A stretch of 64,000 bases of DNA from Gordonia sihwensis NBRC 108236 (GTDB lineage Bacteria; Actinomycetota; Actinomycetes; Mycobacteriales; Mycobacteriaceae), in NCBI RefSeq assembly GCF_000333035.1, contig NZ_BANU01000010.1, positions 181,236 to 245,235 on the forward strand. The letters are read 5' to 3'. The notes below the pieces were generated by a model that saw nothing but the letters and a program-made list of their open reading frames with translations, did not search any database and was not told the DNA's origin. The translations under genes and the position numbers were made by a program. Positions 9,512 to 19,000 of this stretch are shown here, piece by piece. Position 1 is the stretch's first letter, and each line of letters opens with the position of its first letter.

Positions 9512-11781
9512 TGCTGACCGCCGCCTCGCCGCTGACCGACTCGTCGGTGGACCCGGCGCTGCTGAAGAAACTGGCCGGACTGGAACTGACCACGGTCGGT
9601 GAACTGCTCCGCTACGTGCCGCGCCGGTACCTGCGGCGCGGTCATCTGTCGGAGTCCGAGCGCCCGGAGGCGGGCGAGTGGATCACTGTGATCGGGCGCA
9701 TCAAGAAGGCGCAGATGATCCAGATGAAGCGCAGGTACGGACAGTTTCTCAAGATCGTGGTCAACGACGGCCGCGCCGATTACGAGGCGAGCTTCTTCAA
9801 CGCCCGATGGATCCAGAAGGTGCTGCGACCGGGTACCCGTGTCGCGCTCGCCGGCACCGTGAAGCTCTTCCGCGACCAGATCCAGCTGTCGCATCCGGAC
9901 TGGATGGTGCTGCCCGAGGACGACGGCATCGAGGTCGTGGGGAACGCCGCCATGATCGGCGAGTTGGCCGCCGAGGAAGCAGAGTTGGAGGGCAAGGGCT
10001 CGCATGGATCCACGGCGTCGCCCGACGACGTCGCGAACTTCTCGCGCGACATCATCCCGATGTATCCGGCCACCAAAGACGTTCAGACCTGGGAGATCTG
10101 GCGTGCGGTGCGGCAGGTGCTGGCGGACACGGTGCCCGCCGAGGACCCGCTCACGGAGGCGCAGCGCGCCGAACGCGGTCTGATCACGGCCGACGAGGCG
10201 ATCAGCCGCATCCACCTGCCCGACAGCCTCGACGACATCGAGGCCGCACGCGCTCGGCTGAAGTTCGACGAAGCGCTGGCCGTGCAGACCGAGCTCGCCC
10301 GCAGGCGTTTGAGCGCGGTCTCGGAGTCGGCGCGCTCGTGCCCGCACGTTCCCGGCGGCCTGGAGGATCGGCTCCTGGAACGGTTGCCGTTCGAACTCAC
10401 CGGCGGCCAGCGCGACGTTCTCGCGGAGATCGGCGAGGACCTCGCCGGCGAGCACCCGATGAGCAGGCTGCTGCAGGGCGAGGTCGGTTCCGGCAAGACC
10501 CTCGTCTCTCTGCTCGCGATGCTCCGAGTGGTCGACAACGGCCACCAGTGCGCGATCCTCGCACCCACCGAGGTCCTCGCCGCCCAGCACTACCGCACCG
10601 TGATGACGATGCTCGGAGACCTCGCGCGAGCGGGTGAACTGGGCGCCGCCGACGGTGCGACCCGCGTCGGACTGCTGACCGGATCGCTCGGGACCGCGGC
10701 CAAACGCCAGACGCTGCTCGACGCGGTCACCGGGGAGGCGGGCATCGTCATCGGCACGCACGCACTGCTGGAAGAACATGTGGAGTTCTTCGATCTCGGG
10801 ATGGTCGTGGTCGACGAACAGCACCGCTTCGGTGTCGAACAGCGCGACGTCCTGCGGTCCAAGGGTCGCGACGAGACCCGGCCGCACTTCCTGGTGATGA
10901 CGGCGACTCCGATTCCCCGCACCGTCGCGATGATCACCTTCGGTGATCTCGAGACGTCGGTGATGACCGAACTGCCGCGAGGCCGGCAGCCCATCGCCAC
11001 CAGCGTGGTGCCGATGCGCAACCAGAAGTGGGTGGACCGGGTCTGGGCACGGGCCAATGAGGAGATCGACGCCGGCCGACAGGTGTATGTGGTGTGCACC
11101 AAGATCGGCGACGAACAGACCAACGTGAAGAAGTCGAAGAAGGCCGCCAAGGATCAGGAGCCCGACGACGACACCGTCTCCGTGCTGGACCTCGCCGAAC
11201 AGTTGGAGGCGGGACCGCTCGCGGGCCGCCGCATCGGCATCCTGCACGGTCGGCTGCCCGCCGACGAGAAGAACGACGTCATGGACGGCTTCACCCGCGG
11301 AGACGTGGACGTGCTGGTCGCGACCACCGTGATCGAGGTCGGCGTCGACGTCCCGAACGCCACCATGATGGCGATCGTCAATGCCGAACGGTTCGGCGTG
11401 AGCCAGTTGCACCAGCTCCGCGGTCGCGTGGGACGCGGTCGTCATGCCGGGCTGTGCCTGCTGATGACGACGGCGAGCGACGTGGGGCCGTCGATGGAGC
11501 GTCTCCGTGCTGTCGAGGCCAGCAACGACGGCTTCGAGCTCGCCCGCGTCGACCTCGCACAGCGACGCGAGGGAGACATCCTCGGATCGTTGCAGTCGGG
11601 CGGCAAGAGTTCGTTGAGCTTCCTCTCGCTGCTCGACGACACCGAGGTCATCGCGGATGCCCGCGACCTCGCGGAGCAGATCGTGCTCGACGATCCGGAT
11701 CTGGTGGCGCACCAACCACTCGCCGATCTCGTGCATTCAATCCTGCTGCCCTCCCGCGCCGAGTACCTCGACAAGTCGTGA
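9508..11781 (+). CDS. recG: ATP-dependent DNA helicase RecG
   Basis: Remodels stalled forks and Holliday junctions. The 757-residue product has an N-terminal wedge/OB region (residues about 20-160), then the helicase core. Walker A is GEVGSGKT near residue 325, the DEQH box is VVDEQHRFG near 436, followed by TATPIPRT and the motif VI segment QLRGRVGRG. The start ATG 9508 overlaps the upstream TGA. Confidence 0.97.
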   Translation: MMLTAASPLTDSSVDPALLKKLAGLELTTVGELLRYVPRRYLRRGHLSESERPEAGEWITVIGRIKKAQMIQMKRRYGQFLKIVVNDGRADYEASFFNARWIQKVLRPGTRVALAGTVKLFRDQIQLSHPDWMVLPEDDGIEVVGNAAMIGELAAEEAELEGKGSHGSTASPDDVANFSRDIIPMYPATKDVQTWEIWRAVRQVLADTVPAEDPLTEAQRAERGLITADEAISRIHLPDSLDDIEAARARLKFDEALAVQTELARRRLSAVSESARSCPHVPGGLEDRLLERLPFELTGGQRDVLAEIGEDLAGEHPMSRLLQGEVGSGKTLVSLLAMLRVVDNGHQCAILAPTEVLAAQHYRTVMTMLGDLARAGELGAADGATRVGLLTGSLGTAAKRQTLLDAVTGEAGIVIGTHALLEEHVEFFDLGMVVVDEQHRFGVEQRDVLRSKGRDETRPHFLVMTATPIPRTVAMITFGDLETSVMTELPRGRQPIATSVVPMRNQKWVDRVWARANEEIDAGRQVYVVCTKIGDEQTNVKKSKKAAKDQEPDDDTVSVLDLAEQLEAGPLAGRRIGILHGRLPADEKNDVMDGFTRGDVDVLVATTVIEVGVDVPNATMMAIVNAERFGVSQLHQLRGRVGRGRHAGLCLLMTTASDVGPSMERLRAVEASNDGFELARVDLAQRREGDILGSLQSGGKSSLSFLSLLDDTEVIADARDLAEQIVLDDPDLVAHQPLADLVHSILLPSRAEYLDKS

Positions 11782-11788
11782 CCGTCTC

Positions 11789-11942
11789 GCCCGCTGGTCG
11801 AGCGGCTCCCGCCCGCGCTGGTTGAGCGGCTCCCGCCCGCGCTGGTCGAGCGGCTCCCCTCCCGCTGGTTGAGCGGCTCCCCTCCCGCGCTGGTTGAGCG
11901 GCTCCCCTCCCGCTGGTTGAGCGAGCGCAGCGAGTCGAAACC
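11789..11942. repeat. Intergenic tandem repeat field 1 (GCTGGTTGAGCGGCTCCC units)
   Basis: Six imperfect units of roughly 25 bp built on GCTGGT(T/C)GAGCGGCTCCC follow recG directly. The last unit changes to the dispersed element GGTTGAGCGAGCGCAGCGAG followed by TCGAAACC. The same element recurs near 14.0 kb and 20.5 kb. The gap from recG to the CBS gene (about 310 bp) contains nothing else recognisable. Confidence 0.85.
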
Positions 11943-12091
11943 ACCGCATCCCCGGGCTGGGAACCCCGTCGCGCCCGTACCCGCTCGTCAACCGGCGCGG
12001 GAGCGGTGCGACAGGGTCTGGTCTTTCGGCGAGTTTTGGCGGACCCTGGAGATGTCGAATTCAGCTCACCGAACGGGTGGAGGACGGCGAA

Positions 12092-12520
12092 ATGCGGATT
12101 TCCCAGATCCTGAGCAAGAAGGGCAGCGGAGTGATCACCGTGTGCGCCGCATCCACGGTGCGCAGTCTGCTGGCGACGCTCGACGAGTGGAACATCGGGG
12201 CGGTGGTGGTGATCGACGAGGGCGGTGCACTCGCCGGCATCGTCTCCGAACGCGACGTGGTTCGCAGGCTGCATTCGGGCGGCGCGGACATCCTCGACGG
12301 TCCGGTGGGCCGGATCATGACTCCCATCGTGCACACCTGCTCTCCCGGCGACGAGATCGAGGGCCTGCGGGAGACGATGACCGAACACCGCGTCCGTCAC
12401 CTCCCGGTCCTCGACGACGGGGCGCTGGTCGGGATCATCAGTATCGGGGACGTGGTCAAGAGCGCGATCGATGAGCTGGAGACCGAGCGTGAACATCTGG
12501 TGCGCTATATCCAGCACTGA
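12092..12520 (+). CDS. Tandem CBS-domain protein
   Basis: A 142-residue protein consisting of two CBS motifs (about residues 1-60 and 75-135), with VVVIDEGGALAGIVSERDVV and HLPVLDDGALVGIISIGDVV as the paired strands. Such stand-alone pairs bind adenine nucleotides and regulate partners; the partner is unknown. ATG 12092 is chosen because the upstream GTG at 12077 lies within the likely ribosome binding site GGAGG, about 8 bases before the ATG. Confidence 0.85.
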   Translation: MRISQILSKKGSGVITVCAASTVRSLLATLDEWNIGAVVVIDEGGALAGIVSERDVVRRLHSGGADILDGPVGRIMTPIVHTCSPGDEIEGLRETMTEHRVRHLPVLDDGALVGIISIGDVVKSAIDELETEREHLVRYIQH

Positions 12521-12590
12521 GCGCGTGCGCTACATCCAGCGCTGAGCGCGTGTCGCGGAACCGCGACCGTCGCGGCTGCGTCTAAGGAGC

Positions 12591-13358
12591 ATGGGGCGTC
12601 TTCTCGGCCTGCCGCGTGCGGCCGCTCAGCGATGGCGGTGGAGTCGGTCGCGGCGCAGACCCGGGCGGATTCGGCTCACCGTCCGGCAGTGGACGATCGT
12701 CGTGGTCTTCGCGGTCACGTCCGCAGTGGTCGCGGTCGGGGCAGGTCTTCCGCACACGCCTTCGAAGGTGCCGGCGGCTGCCGTTGTACGGGCGCGCGCC
12801 GCGTTGTCTGCGCTTCCCGTCCTCGGCCGACGGCCGCCTCACGACTCGTCGTACGACCGGGACGCCTTCGGTCCGGCGTGGACAGACGATGCGGCGGTGC
12901 GGGGCGGCGGCAATGCCTGCGACACCCGCAACGACATCCTCGCCCGCGACCTCGTGGTTTCGGCGCGAACCGGTACGTCGTCGTGCCCGAGTGCTGTCGC
13001 CTCAGGCACGCTGACCAGCCCGTACACCGGCCGGACGATCGGATTCCAGCGCGGTCGCGGTTCGGCGGCAGTGCAGATCGATCACATCGTTCCGCTCTCT
13101 TACGCCTGGGACCTGGGGGCGTCGAGGTGGCCGGCGCCGCGCCGATGGTCGTTCGCCAACGACCCGGCGAACCTCGTCGCGGTGGACGGTGCGAGCAACC
13201 AGGCGAAGTCGGATGCTGAACCGGCTCGCTGGATGCCGCCGCTGCGTGCCTTTCACTGCCAGTACGCGGTCCAGTTCGTGGCCGTCCTCACCGCGTACGG
13301 ACTCCCAATCGACGTTCCGTCGAGAGATATCCTCGGTGCGGTCCTGAGGTCGTGCTGA
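12591..13358 (+). CDS. Membrane-anchored or secreted HNH nuclease (DUF1524-like)
   Basis: A 255-residue protein with a basic N-terminus, one hydrophobic segment (about residues 33-53, TIVVVFAVTSAVVAVGAGL) and an extracytoplasmic domain. The domain carries IDHIVPLSYAWDLGA near residue 164, then NDPANLVAV and NQAKSDAEPARWMP. The DHIVPL...N...KSD.EP arrangement is that of DUF1524/GmrSD-type HNH nucleases. Two or more cysteines (NACDTRN, SSCPS, FHCQY) could form disulfides. The likely role is extracellular nucleic-acid degradation. AAGGAG lies only one base from the ATG, so the true start may be slightly downstream. Confidence 0.8.
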   Translation: MGRLLGLPRAAAQRWRWSRSRRRPGRIRLTVRQWTIVVVFAVTSAVVAVGAGLPHTPSKVPAAAVVRARAALSALPVLGRRPPHDSSYDRDAFGPAWTDDAAVRGGGNACDTRNDILARDLVVSARTGTSSCPSAVASGTLTSPYTGRTIGFQRGRGSAAVQIDHIVPLSYAWDLGASRWPAPRRWSFANDPANLVAVDGASNQAKSDAEPARWMPPLRAFHCQYAVQFVAVLTAYGLPIDVPSRDILGAVLRSC

Positions 13359-13373
13359 GCGGGTGGGAGAACA

Positions 13374-13775
13374 GTGGATCGTCGAATCGTGGTGAGCGCC
13401 GTGGTGATGCGCGACCGGGTGGGCCGCGTGCTCGTAGTGCGCAAACGCGGGTCGTCGCTGTTCATGTTCCCCGGCGGAAAGCTCGATCCGGGGGAGAGTT
13501 TCGCGTCAGCCGCGGTACGCGAGGCGCGGGAGGAACTCGGAGTGCACCTGGATGAGAGTTCACTGCGTGCTCTCGGCACGTTCGAAGCCGACGCCGCGAA
13601 CGAACCCGGTCACGTCGTCGTCGCGGAGGTCTTCGAGCACCCTGTGGTCGGCGTTCCCGCGGCGAGTGCGGAGATCGCCGAGATCGCGTGGGTCGAGCCC
13701 ACCGACCGGAGCCGAGCCGACATCGCACCGCTGTTGCGCGACGCGGTGTTCCCCGTCTTGTCGCCCGTCGATTGA
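13374..13775 (+). CDS. Nudix hydrolase
   Basis: A 133-residue protein with a complete Nudix box (G at residue 34, then E, REAREELGV) that binds divalent metal and cleaves X-linked nucleoside diphosphates. The substrate is unknown; the compact form resembles MutT-like house-cleaning enzymes. GTG start at 13374, preceded by a GGGAG-type site. It lies 15 bp after the HNH nuclease gene. Confidence 0.9.
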   Translation: MDRRIVVSAVVMRDRVGRVLVVRKRGSSLFMFPGGKLDPGESFASAAVREAREELGVHLDESSLRALGTFEADAANEPGHVVVAEVFEHPVVGVPAASAEIAEIAWVEPTDRSRADIAPLLRDAVFPVLSPVD

Positions 13776-13811
13776 AGGGTCGAGCGACTCCTCTCGGCTT
13801 GGCTGTCGGTG

Positions 13812-14176
13812 TGGTGATTTCGACTCGCTGCGCTCGCTCAATAAGCCTGGGGAGGGCGCTCTGCGGTGGGCTGAACTCTCGTCCTCGCTCAATAAGCCTG
13901 GGGAGGGTGCGCTCGGCGGCGGGCTGAACTCTGGTGCTCGGTGGTTGAGCGAGCGGATGTTGTGCTCGCCTCATTAGGCCTGGGGGAGGGTGCGCTCTGC
14001 GGCGGGTCGAACTCTCGTGCTCGGTGGTTGAGCGAGCGCAGCGAGTCGAAACCGGGGGTGGGGGATTTCGACTCGCTGCGCTCGCTCAATGAGCCTGTGG
14101 GGATGCTGCGCTCGCTCAATGAGCCTGGGAATGCTGCATGAGCCTGGGGGTGCTGCGCTCACTCAATGACCCTGGG
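13812..14176. repeat. Intergenic repeat field 2 (dispersed GAGCGAGCGCAGCGAG element)
   Basis: About 360 bp with no convincing gene. It contains at least three full copies of the element TTGAGCGAGCGCAGCGAGTC (continuing GAAA), in both orientations, plus degenerate units of the form CTCGCTCAATAAGCCTGGGG and GGGCTGAACTCTC. Two full copies face each other around 14030-14090, forming a large inverted repeat. It fills the gap between the Nudix gene and the convergent DUF305 gene. Confidence 0.85.
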
Positions 14177-14182
14177 GGTGAC

Positions 14183-14797
14183 TCACAAGCCCTTCAGCAT
14201 CGCCTTCATCTCATCGATCTCGGACTGCTGGGAGTCGGCGATGTCGCGGGCCATCTCGACCGCGTCGGTGTTCTTGCCGTCGGCGATCTCCTCCTTGGCC
14301 ATGTCGACCGCGCCCTCGTGATGCTCGATCATCTGCGTGAGGAAGAGCCGGGCGGCGTCGGTGCCCTGTGCGGCGCGCAGCTGAGCGATCTGGTCCTCGG
14401 ACAGCATGCCGTCCATCTCGTGGTCCATCGACGAATGCGTCGGCTCGTTCCATGCCGTGAGCCAGGACTTGAGCTTGTCGATCTCCGGCCCCTGCGCGTC
14501 CTTGATCCGCTTGGCCAGGGCCGTGACATTGCCCGGGACACCCGGCTTGGCGAGAATGATGTCGCTCATCACCAGTGCCTGTTCGTGGTGCGGGAGCATC
14601 ATCTGAGCGAACATCACGTCGGCTTCGTTGTGTTCGGTGCCGGCGGACGCCTGCGACGAATGCGGAGCCTCGTGCGAGGCCGACATGCTCGACATGTCGT
14701 GGGTGGCGTCCGAGGCCTCCTCGTTCGGGCTGCACGCGGCGGCGCCGACGATGACAGCTGCGGCGGCGATCGTGGTGGCGGCGAGTCGGGTTCTCAC
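14183..14797 (-). CDS. DUF305 lipoprotein
   Basis: A 204-residue exported lipoprotein: the signal peptide ends in the lipobox VGAAAC near residue 22. The mature part has two DUF305 halves with MMLPHHEQALVMSD and MIEHHEGAVDMAKEE, the His-His-Glu helices characteristic of this ferritin-like four-helix family, plus many Met and His residues suggestive of metal binding. The start GTG 14797 has AAGGA upstream. It is divergent from an OmpR-type regulator and may be its target; this is inference. Confidence 0.85.
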   Translation of the reverse strand: MRTRLAATTIAAAAVIVGAAACSPNEEASDATHDMSSMSASHEAPHSSQASAGTEHNEADVMFAQMMLPHHEQALVMSDIILAKPGVPGNVTALAKRIKDAQGPEIDKLKSWLTAWNEPTHSSMDHEMDGMLSEDQIAQLRAAQGTDAARLFLTQMIEHHEGAVDMAKEEIADGKNTDAVEMARDIADSQQSEIDEMKAMLKGL

Positions 14798-14938
14798 GAT
14801 GAGCGTTCCTTCCGTGGTGGTCTCGAGCCAGTCTGCCGCACGGACTCGCCTCGTTCGATGACCCTTCTGTGAAGGTTTGCTCAAGCTCCGGACCGTCGGC
14901 ACCCGGGTAGATGAGATCCCGGCCGGATTCCGGTCAAG

Positions 14939-15652
14939 ATGGAGGCCATGTCGGCACGGGCGATGGTGGTGGAGGACGAGGCGGCGATCGCGGCGCTGGT
15001 GGCGTCGTACCTGGAGCGGGATGGGTTCGAGGTCACAGTGACCGGCGACGGGGGCGAGGCGGTGGCCCGCGCGCGAAGTGTGGACCCCGACGTGGTGGTC
15101 CTCGATCTGGGGTTGCCCGGACTCGACGGTGTGGAGGTGTGCCGCCGGCTGCGCACCTTCTCCGACGCCTACGTGGTGATGCTGACCGCACGCGCCGACG
15201 AGGTCGACACGCTGGTGGGGCTGTCGATCGGGGCGGACGACTACGTGACCAAACCGTTCAGTCCGCGCGAGCTGTCGGCACGGATCCAGGCGCGGATGAG
15301 GCGTCCTCGCAACGGTTTCGCCGGAGCGGCGGCGGGCCGGTCGGGCACGGTCCGCGTGGTCGGTGACCTGTCCATCGACGTTCCCGGCCGAGAGGTGCGG
15401 GTGGCAGGCGCGCCGGTCCATCTGACCCGCACCGAGTTCGATGTTCTCGAGGTGCTCTCGTCGGCCCCCGGAACGGTGTTCTCGCGCAGTCGTCTCATCG
15501 ACGCCGTATGGGGCCCGGAATGGGTCGGCGACGACCACCTCGTCGACGTCCACATCGGCCACGTGCGACGCAAGCTCGGCGACGACGCGGCCCACGGACG
15601 ATATGTGCGCACCGTTCGCGGCGTCGGCTATCGAATGGGCACCGGGCGATGA
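14939..15652 (+). CDS. OmpR-family response regulator
   Basis: A 237-residue protein. The receiver domain has acidic residues VEDE at the N-terminus, phospho-acceptor Asp near residue 56 (VVLDLGLPG), TAR and KPF. It is followed by a winged-helix DNA-binding domain (TRTEFDVLEVL, then VDVHIGHVRRKLGD and VRTVRGVGYRM). It overlaps the downstream histidine kinase start by 4 bases, so the pair forms one operon. The signal is unknown; the divergent DUF305 lipoprotein suggests a metal or envelope cue. ATG 14948 is an alternative start. Confidence 0.93.
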   Translation: MEAMSARAMVVEDEAAIAALVASYLERDGFEVTVTGDGGEAVARARSVDPDVVVLDLGLPGLDGVEVCRRLRTFSDAYVVMLTARADEVDTLVGLSIGADDYVTKPFSPRELSARIQARMRRPRNGFAGAAAGRSGTVRVVGDLSIDVPGREVRVAGAPVHLTRTEFDVLEVLSSAPGTVFSRSRLIDAVWGPEWVGDDHLVDVHIGHVRRKLGDDAAHGRYVRTVRGVGYRMGTGR

Positions 15653-16758
15653 CCGCGACCGGTCGGCCGAGCCGGTTCGCGGTCGGCACCGGACTGATGC
15701 TCGTGATGGCGGCGGTCGTGGTCGCCACCACCGCGTGCGCACTGATGATCGCGTGGCTCGTCGCTCCGAGGATCTTCCATGAGCATCTGCGTCAAGCGGG
15801 AATCGACCGCGATTCGAGCGAGGCGATGCACGTCGAACGCGCCTTCGCCGCTGCCGTGGGTGTGTCGTGGGGACTGGCCGCCGTGATCGCCACGGTGTCC
15901 GCGCTCGCGGTGAGCTGGTACCTCGCCGGACGCGCGCAACGGACCGTCACGGCGGTGGCGGCGTCGACCGCCCGGATCGCGGACGGCGGGTACGACGTGC
16001 GGGTGCACGGCGGCGGAATGGGACGGGAGTTCGACGCGCTCGCCGCAGCGGTGAACCGGCTCGCCGCACGGCTGGCGGAGACCGAGGCGACGCGCCGCCG
16101 GATGCTCTCGGACCTCGCCCACGAGATGCGCACCCCGCTCGCCACCATCGACTCGTATCTCGAAGCCGTCGAGGACGGTGTCCGGCGGCCGGACGCCGAC
16201 ACGATGGACATCCTGCATGCGGCGACCGGCCGGCTGCGCCGTCTCGCCGAGGACGTGACCGCGGTGTCGCAGGCGCAGGAGGGCGTGCTGTCGGTGATGC
16301 CGGTGCGGACCACCGATCGTGAACTCGCGGAGTCGGCGGCCGCCGCGGCGGGGGAGGCGTATGCGGCGAAGGGAGTGACGCTGCGGGTGGAGGCGCATGC
16401 GGCGACAGCCGTCCGCGCCGACCCCGCACGGATAGGCCAAGTCCTGGGAAATCTGCTGGCCAACGCGTTGCGGCACACTCCTGACGGTGGCGCGGTGACG
16501 CTGCGGACGCGCTGTGCCGATCCGGACGCCGTCATCGAGGTCGCCGACACCGGCGACGGTATCGCCTCCGACCATCTCTCCCACGTCTTCGACCGGTTCT
16601 ATCGTGCTGACACCGCCCGCGATCGGGACCACGGTGGCAGCGGGATCGGGCTCACCATCGCGCGGGCTCTGGTCGAACAGCACGGCGGCAGCCTGTCGGC
16701 CGCGAGCGACGGGCCCGGCAGGGGAGCGACGTTCACCGTGCGGCTGCCGCGGGTGTGA
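15649..16758 (+). CDS. Sensor histidine kinase
   Basis: A 369-residue membrane kinase with two transmembrane segments (about residues 13-36 and 68-90) around a short extracytoplasmic loop. It then has HAMP, HisKA with the phospho-acceptor His near residue 158 ([11 protein letters not shown]), and HATPase_c with the N box ([14 protein letters not shown]), G1 (DTGDGI), the F box and G2 ([10 protein letters not shown]). The sensor loop is only about 30 residues, so ligand sensing is probably in or near the membrane. It partners the regulator just upstream. Confidence 0.93.
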   Translation: MTATGRPSRFAVGTGLMLVMAAVVVATTACALMIAWLVAPRIFHEHLRQAGIDRDSSEAMHVERAFAAAVGVSWGLAAVIATVSALAVSWYLAGRAQRTVTAVAASTARIADGGYDVRVHGGGMGREFDALAAAVNRLAARLAETEATRRRMLSDLAHEMRTPLATIDSYLEAVEDGVRRPDADTMDILHAATGRLRRLAEDVTAVSQAQEGVLSVMPVRTTDRELAESAAAAAGEAYAAKGVTLRVEAHAATAVRADPARIGQVLGNLLANALRHTPDGGAVTLRTRCADPDAVIEVADTGDGIASDHLSHVFDRFYRADTARDRDHGGSGIGLTIARALVEQHGGSLSAASDGPGRGATFTVRLPRV

Positions 16759-16784
16759 CCGGCCGTCGCGGCTACCCTGGAGTC

Positions 16785-18074
16785 ATGAGTGCACCCACCG
16801 CCGATTCGGTCGACGCGACCGCCGGCGTGACGGCAGACGTCACGGCCGCGGTCACCGAACTCGCCACCGCCGCCAAGAAGGCCGCCCGCACGCTCGGGCC
16901 ACTGACGACCGCGCAGAAGAACGCCGTGCTGCTGGCGGCCGCCGATGCAATCGACTCGGCAGCCGAGGACGTTCTCGCAGCCAATGCCGACGATGTGCGT
17001 CGCGCCGAGGAAGCAGGCACCGAGGCGTCGCTGGTCGACCGACTGCGTCTGACCCCGGAGCGCGTGGCGGGCATCACCGGCGGCCTGCGCCAGGTGGCGG
17101 CGCTGCCCGATCCGATCGGCGAGGTACTGGCCGGGAAGACCCTGCCCAACGGTCTCGAACTGCGTCAGGTGCGGGTGCCGCTGGGCGTGGTCGGATTCGT
17201 GTACGAGGCCCGCCCCAACGTCACGGTCGACGGCTTCGGCATCTCCTTCAAATCCGGAAACGCGGTCCTGCTGCGCGGGTCGTCGTCGGCCGCGGCGTCC
17301 AACGCGGCGCTGGTGGAGGTGCTGCGCGGAGTGCTGCGCGACCACCAGATCGACCCGAACGCGGTGTCGTTGCTGCCGAGCGAGAGCCGCGAGAGCGTCA
17401 CCGCGCTGATCCAGGCGCGCGGATTGGTGGACGTGGTGATCCCGCGCGGCGGTGCCGGACTGATCAACGCGATCGTCGAGAACGCCAAGGTCCCGACCAT
17501 CGAGACCGGAACCGGCAACTGCCACATCTTCGTCCACCGGGATGCCGATGTCGACGTCGCGACCCGGATCGTGCTCAACGCCAAGACCCGTCGGCCCAGC
17601 GTCTGCAACACGGTCGAGACCGTGTTGATCGACCGCGAGATCGCCGACCGAGCATTGGTTCCGATCACCTCTGCGCTGCAGGCTCAGGGAGTGGTGATCC
17701 ACGGTGAGGAACCCGGAATGGAACCCGCCACGGAGGACGACTGGCACCGCGAATACCTCTCGCTCGACATCGCGCTCAAGGTGGTCGACGGCATCGACGC
17801 CGCGATCGAGCACATCGCGACGTACGGCACCGGTCACACCGAAGCGATCATCACCGGAAGTCTCTCGGCGGCCAACGAGTTCACCTCGCGTGTCGACGCG
17901 GCCGCTGTCATGGTCAACGCGTCCACGGCGTTCACCGACGGCGAGCAGTTCGGCTTCGGCGCCGAGATCGGCATCTCGACGCAGAAGCTCCATGCGCGTG
18001 GGCCGATGGGGCTTCCGGAACTCACCTCGACCAAATGGCTGGTGTGGGGCGACGGACAGATCCGTCCCGCATGA
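16785..18074 (+). CDS. proA: Glutamate-5-semialdehyde dehydrogenase (gamma-glutamyl phosphate reductase)
   Basis: Second step of proline synthesis: NADPH-dependent reduction of glutamyl-5-phosphate. The 429-residue product has the catalytic Cys near residue 274 ([11 protein letters not shown]), the cofactor segment [19 protein letters not shown] and a C-terminal [22 protein letters not shown] 16785 is chosen over the longer frame beginning at 16755. It overlaps the MoxR start by 4 bases. Confidence 0.96.
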   Translation: MSAPTADSVDATAGVTADVTAAVTELATAAKKAARTLGPLTTAQKNAVLLAAADAIDSAAEDVLAANADDVRRAEEAGTEASLVDRLRLTPERVAGITGGLRQVAALPDPIGEVLAGKTLPNGLELRQVRVPLGVVGFVYEARPNVTVDGFGISFKSGNAVLLRGSSSAAASNAALVEVLRGVLRDHQIDPNAVSLLPSESRESVTALIQARGLVDVVIPRGGAGLINAIVENAKVPTIETGTGNCHIFVHRDADVDVATRIVLNAKTRRPSVCNTVETVLIDREIADRALVPITSALQAQGVVIHGEEPGMEPATEDDWHREYLSLDIALKVVDGIDAAIEHIATYGTGHTEAIITGSLSAANEFTSRVDAAAVMVNASTAFTDGEQFGFGAEIGISTQKLHARGPMGLPELTSTKWLVWGDGQIRPA

Positions 18075-19000
18075 GCGCGGCGGAGAACCTCGGCGGTCCC
18101 GTCGTGCGTGACGATGTGCGGCCCGCGTTCACCGGGGTCGACGACGTCCGGTCACGGCTCAAGCAGACCGGCTATCTGGCCGACGACGCGACGTCCACCA
18201 CGGCCTTCCTCGCCGACCGGCTCGGAAAGCCGCTGTTGGTGGAGGGCCCCGCGGGTGTCGGCAAGACGGAGCTGGCCCGTGCGCTGGCGCAGGCGACCGG
18301 CTCGGAGCTGGTCAGGCTGCAGTGCTATGAGGGCATCGACGAGGCCCGGGCGCTGTACGAGTGGAATCACGCCAAGCAGATCCTCGCGATCCAGGCGGCG
18401 GGTCATCGGGACTGGGATGCGACGAAGGGGGACATCTTCTCCGAGGAGTTCCTCCTCGCACGGCCGCTGCTGACGGCGATCTCGCGGACCGAGCCCACGG
18501 TGCTGCTGATCGATGAGATCGACAAGGCCGACGTGGACATCGAGGGTCTGCTGCTCGAGGTGCTCAGCGACTTCGCGATCACGATTCCGGAGATGGGGAC
18601 GGTGACCGCGGTCCGCCGTCCGATCGTGCTCCTGACGTCGAATGCGAATCGCGAACTGTCGGAGGCGCTCAAGCGCCGCTGCCTGTACCTGTACATCGAC
18701 TTCCCGGACGCACAACTCGAACGGGAGATCCTCGCCTCCCGCGTGCCGGAGCTGCCTGCCCGGCTGGCGGAGGAGATCGTGCGGATCGTCGGGGTGCTGC
18801 GGACCCTCGACATCAAGAAGAAGCCGTCGGTGGCGGAGACCATCGACTGGGGCAACACCCTTCTGGCGATGACCGCGGGCGCCGACGTCGCGTCGGGTCG
18901 GATCGACGACTCACTGGTGGCGCGGACTCTGGGAGTGGTGCTCAAACACCGCCCGGATGTGAAGACCGCACTGCGCGAACTCAAACTCGGTGACAGATGA
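18071..19000 (+). CDS. MoxR-family AAA+ ATPase
   Basis: A 309-residue AAA+ protein with Walker [15 protein letters not shown] (Lys near residue 65), Walker [11 protein letters not shown] and sensor 1 [18 protein letters not shown]. MoxR ATPases act as chaperones that mature or insert metal cofactors into partners, working with a VWA protein. The next gene encodes that partner, and proA-moxR-vwa is conserved in mycobacteria (Rv2427c-Rv2425c). The client protein is unknown. Confidence 0.9.
   Translation: MSAAENLGGPVVRDDVRPAFTGVDDVRSRLKQTGYLADDATSTTAFLADRLGKPLLVEGPAGVGKTELARALAQATGSELVRLQCYEGIDEARALYEWNHAKQILAIQAAGHRDWDATKGDIFSEEFLLARPLLTAISRTEPTVLLIDEIDKADVDIEGLLLEVLSDFAITIPEMGTVTAVRRPIVLLTSNANRELSEALKRRCLYLYIDFPDAQLEREILASRVPELPARLAEEIVRIVGVLRTLDIKKKPSVAETIDWGNTLLAMTAGADVASGRIDDSLVARTLGVVLKHRPDVKTALRELKLGDR

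Noticed and set aside
9439..11736. A 765-codon reverse frame opposite recG
   Set aside because: It mirrors the recG frame and has His/Arg/Asp-rich composition with no domain. RecG on the forward strand is complete.
13812..14176. Possible small genes or CRISPR in repeat field 2
   Set aside because: No regular spacing or unique spacers; frames are short and stop-ridden.
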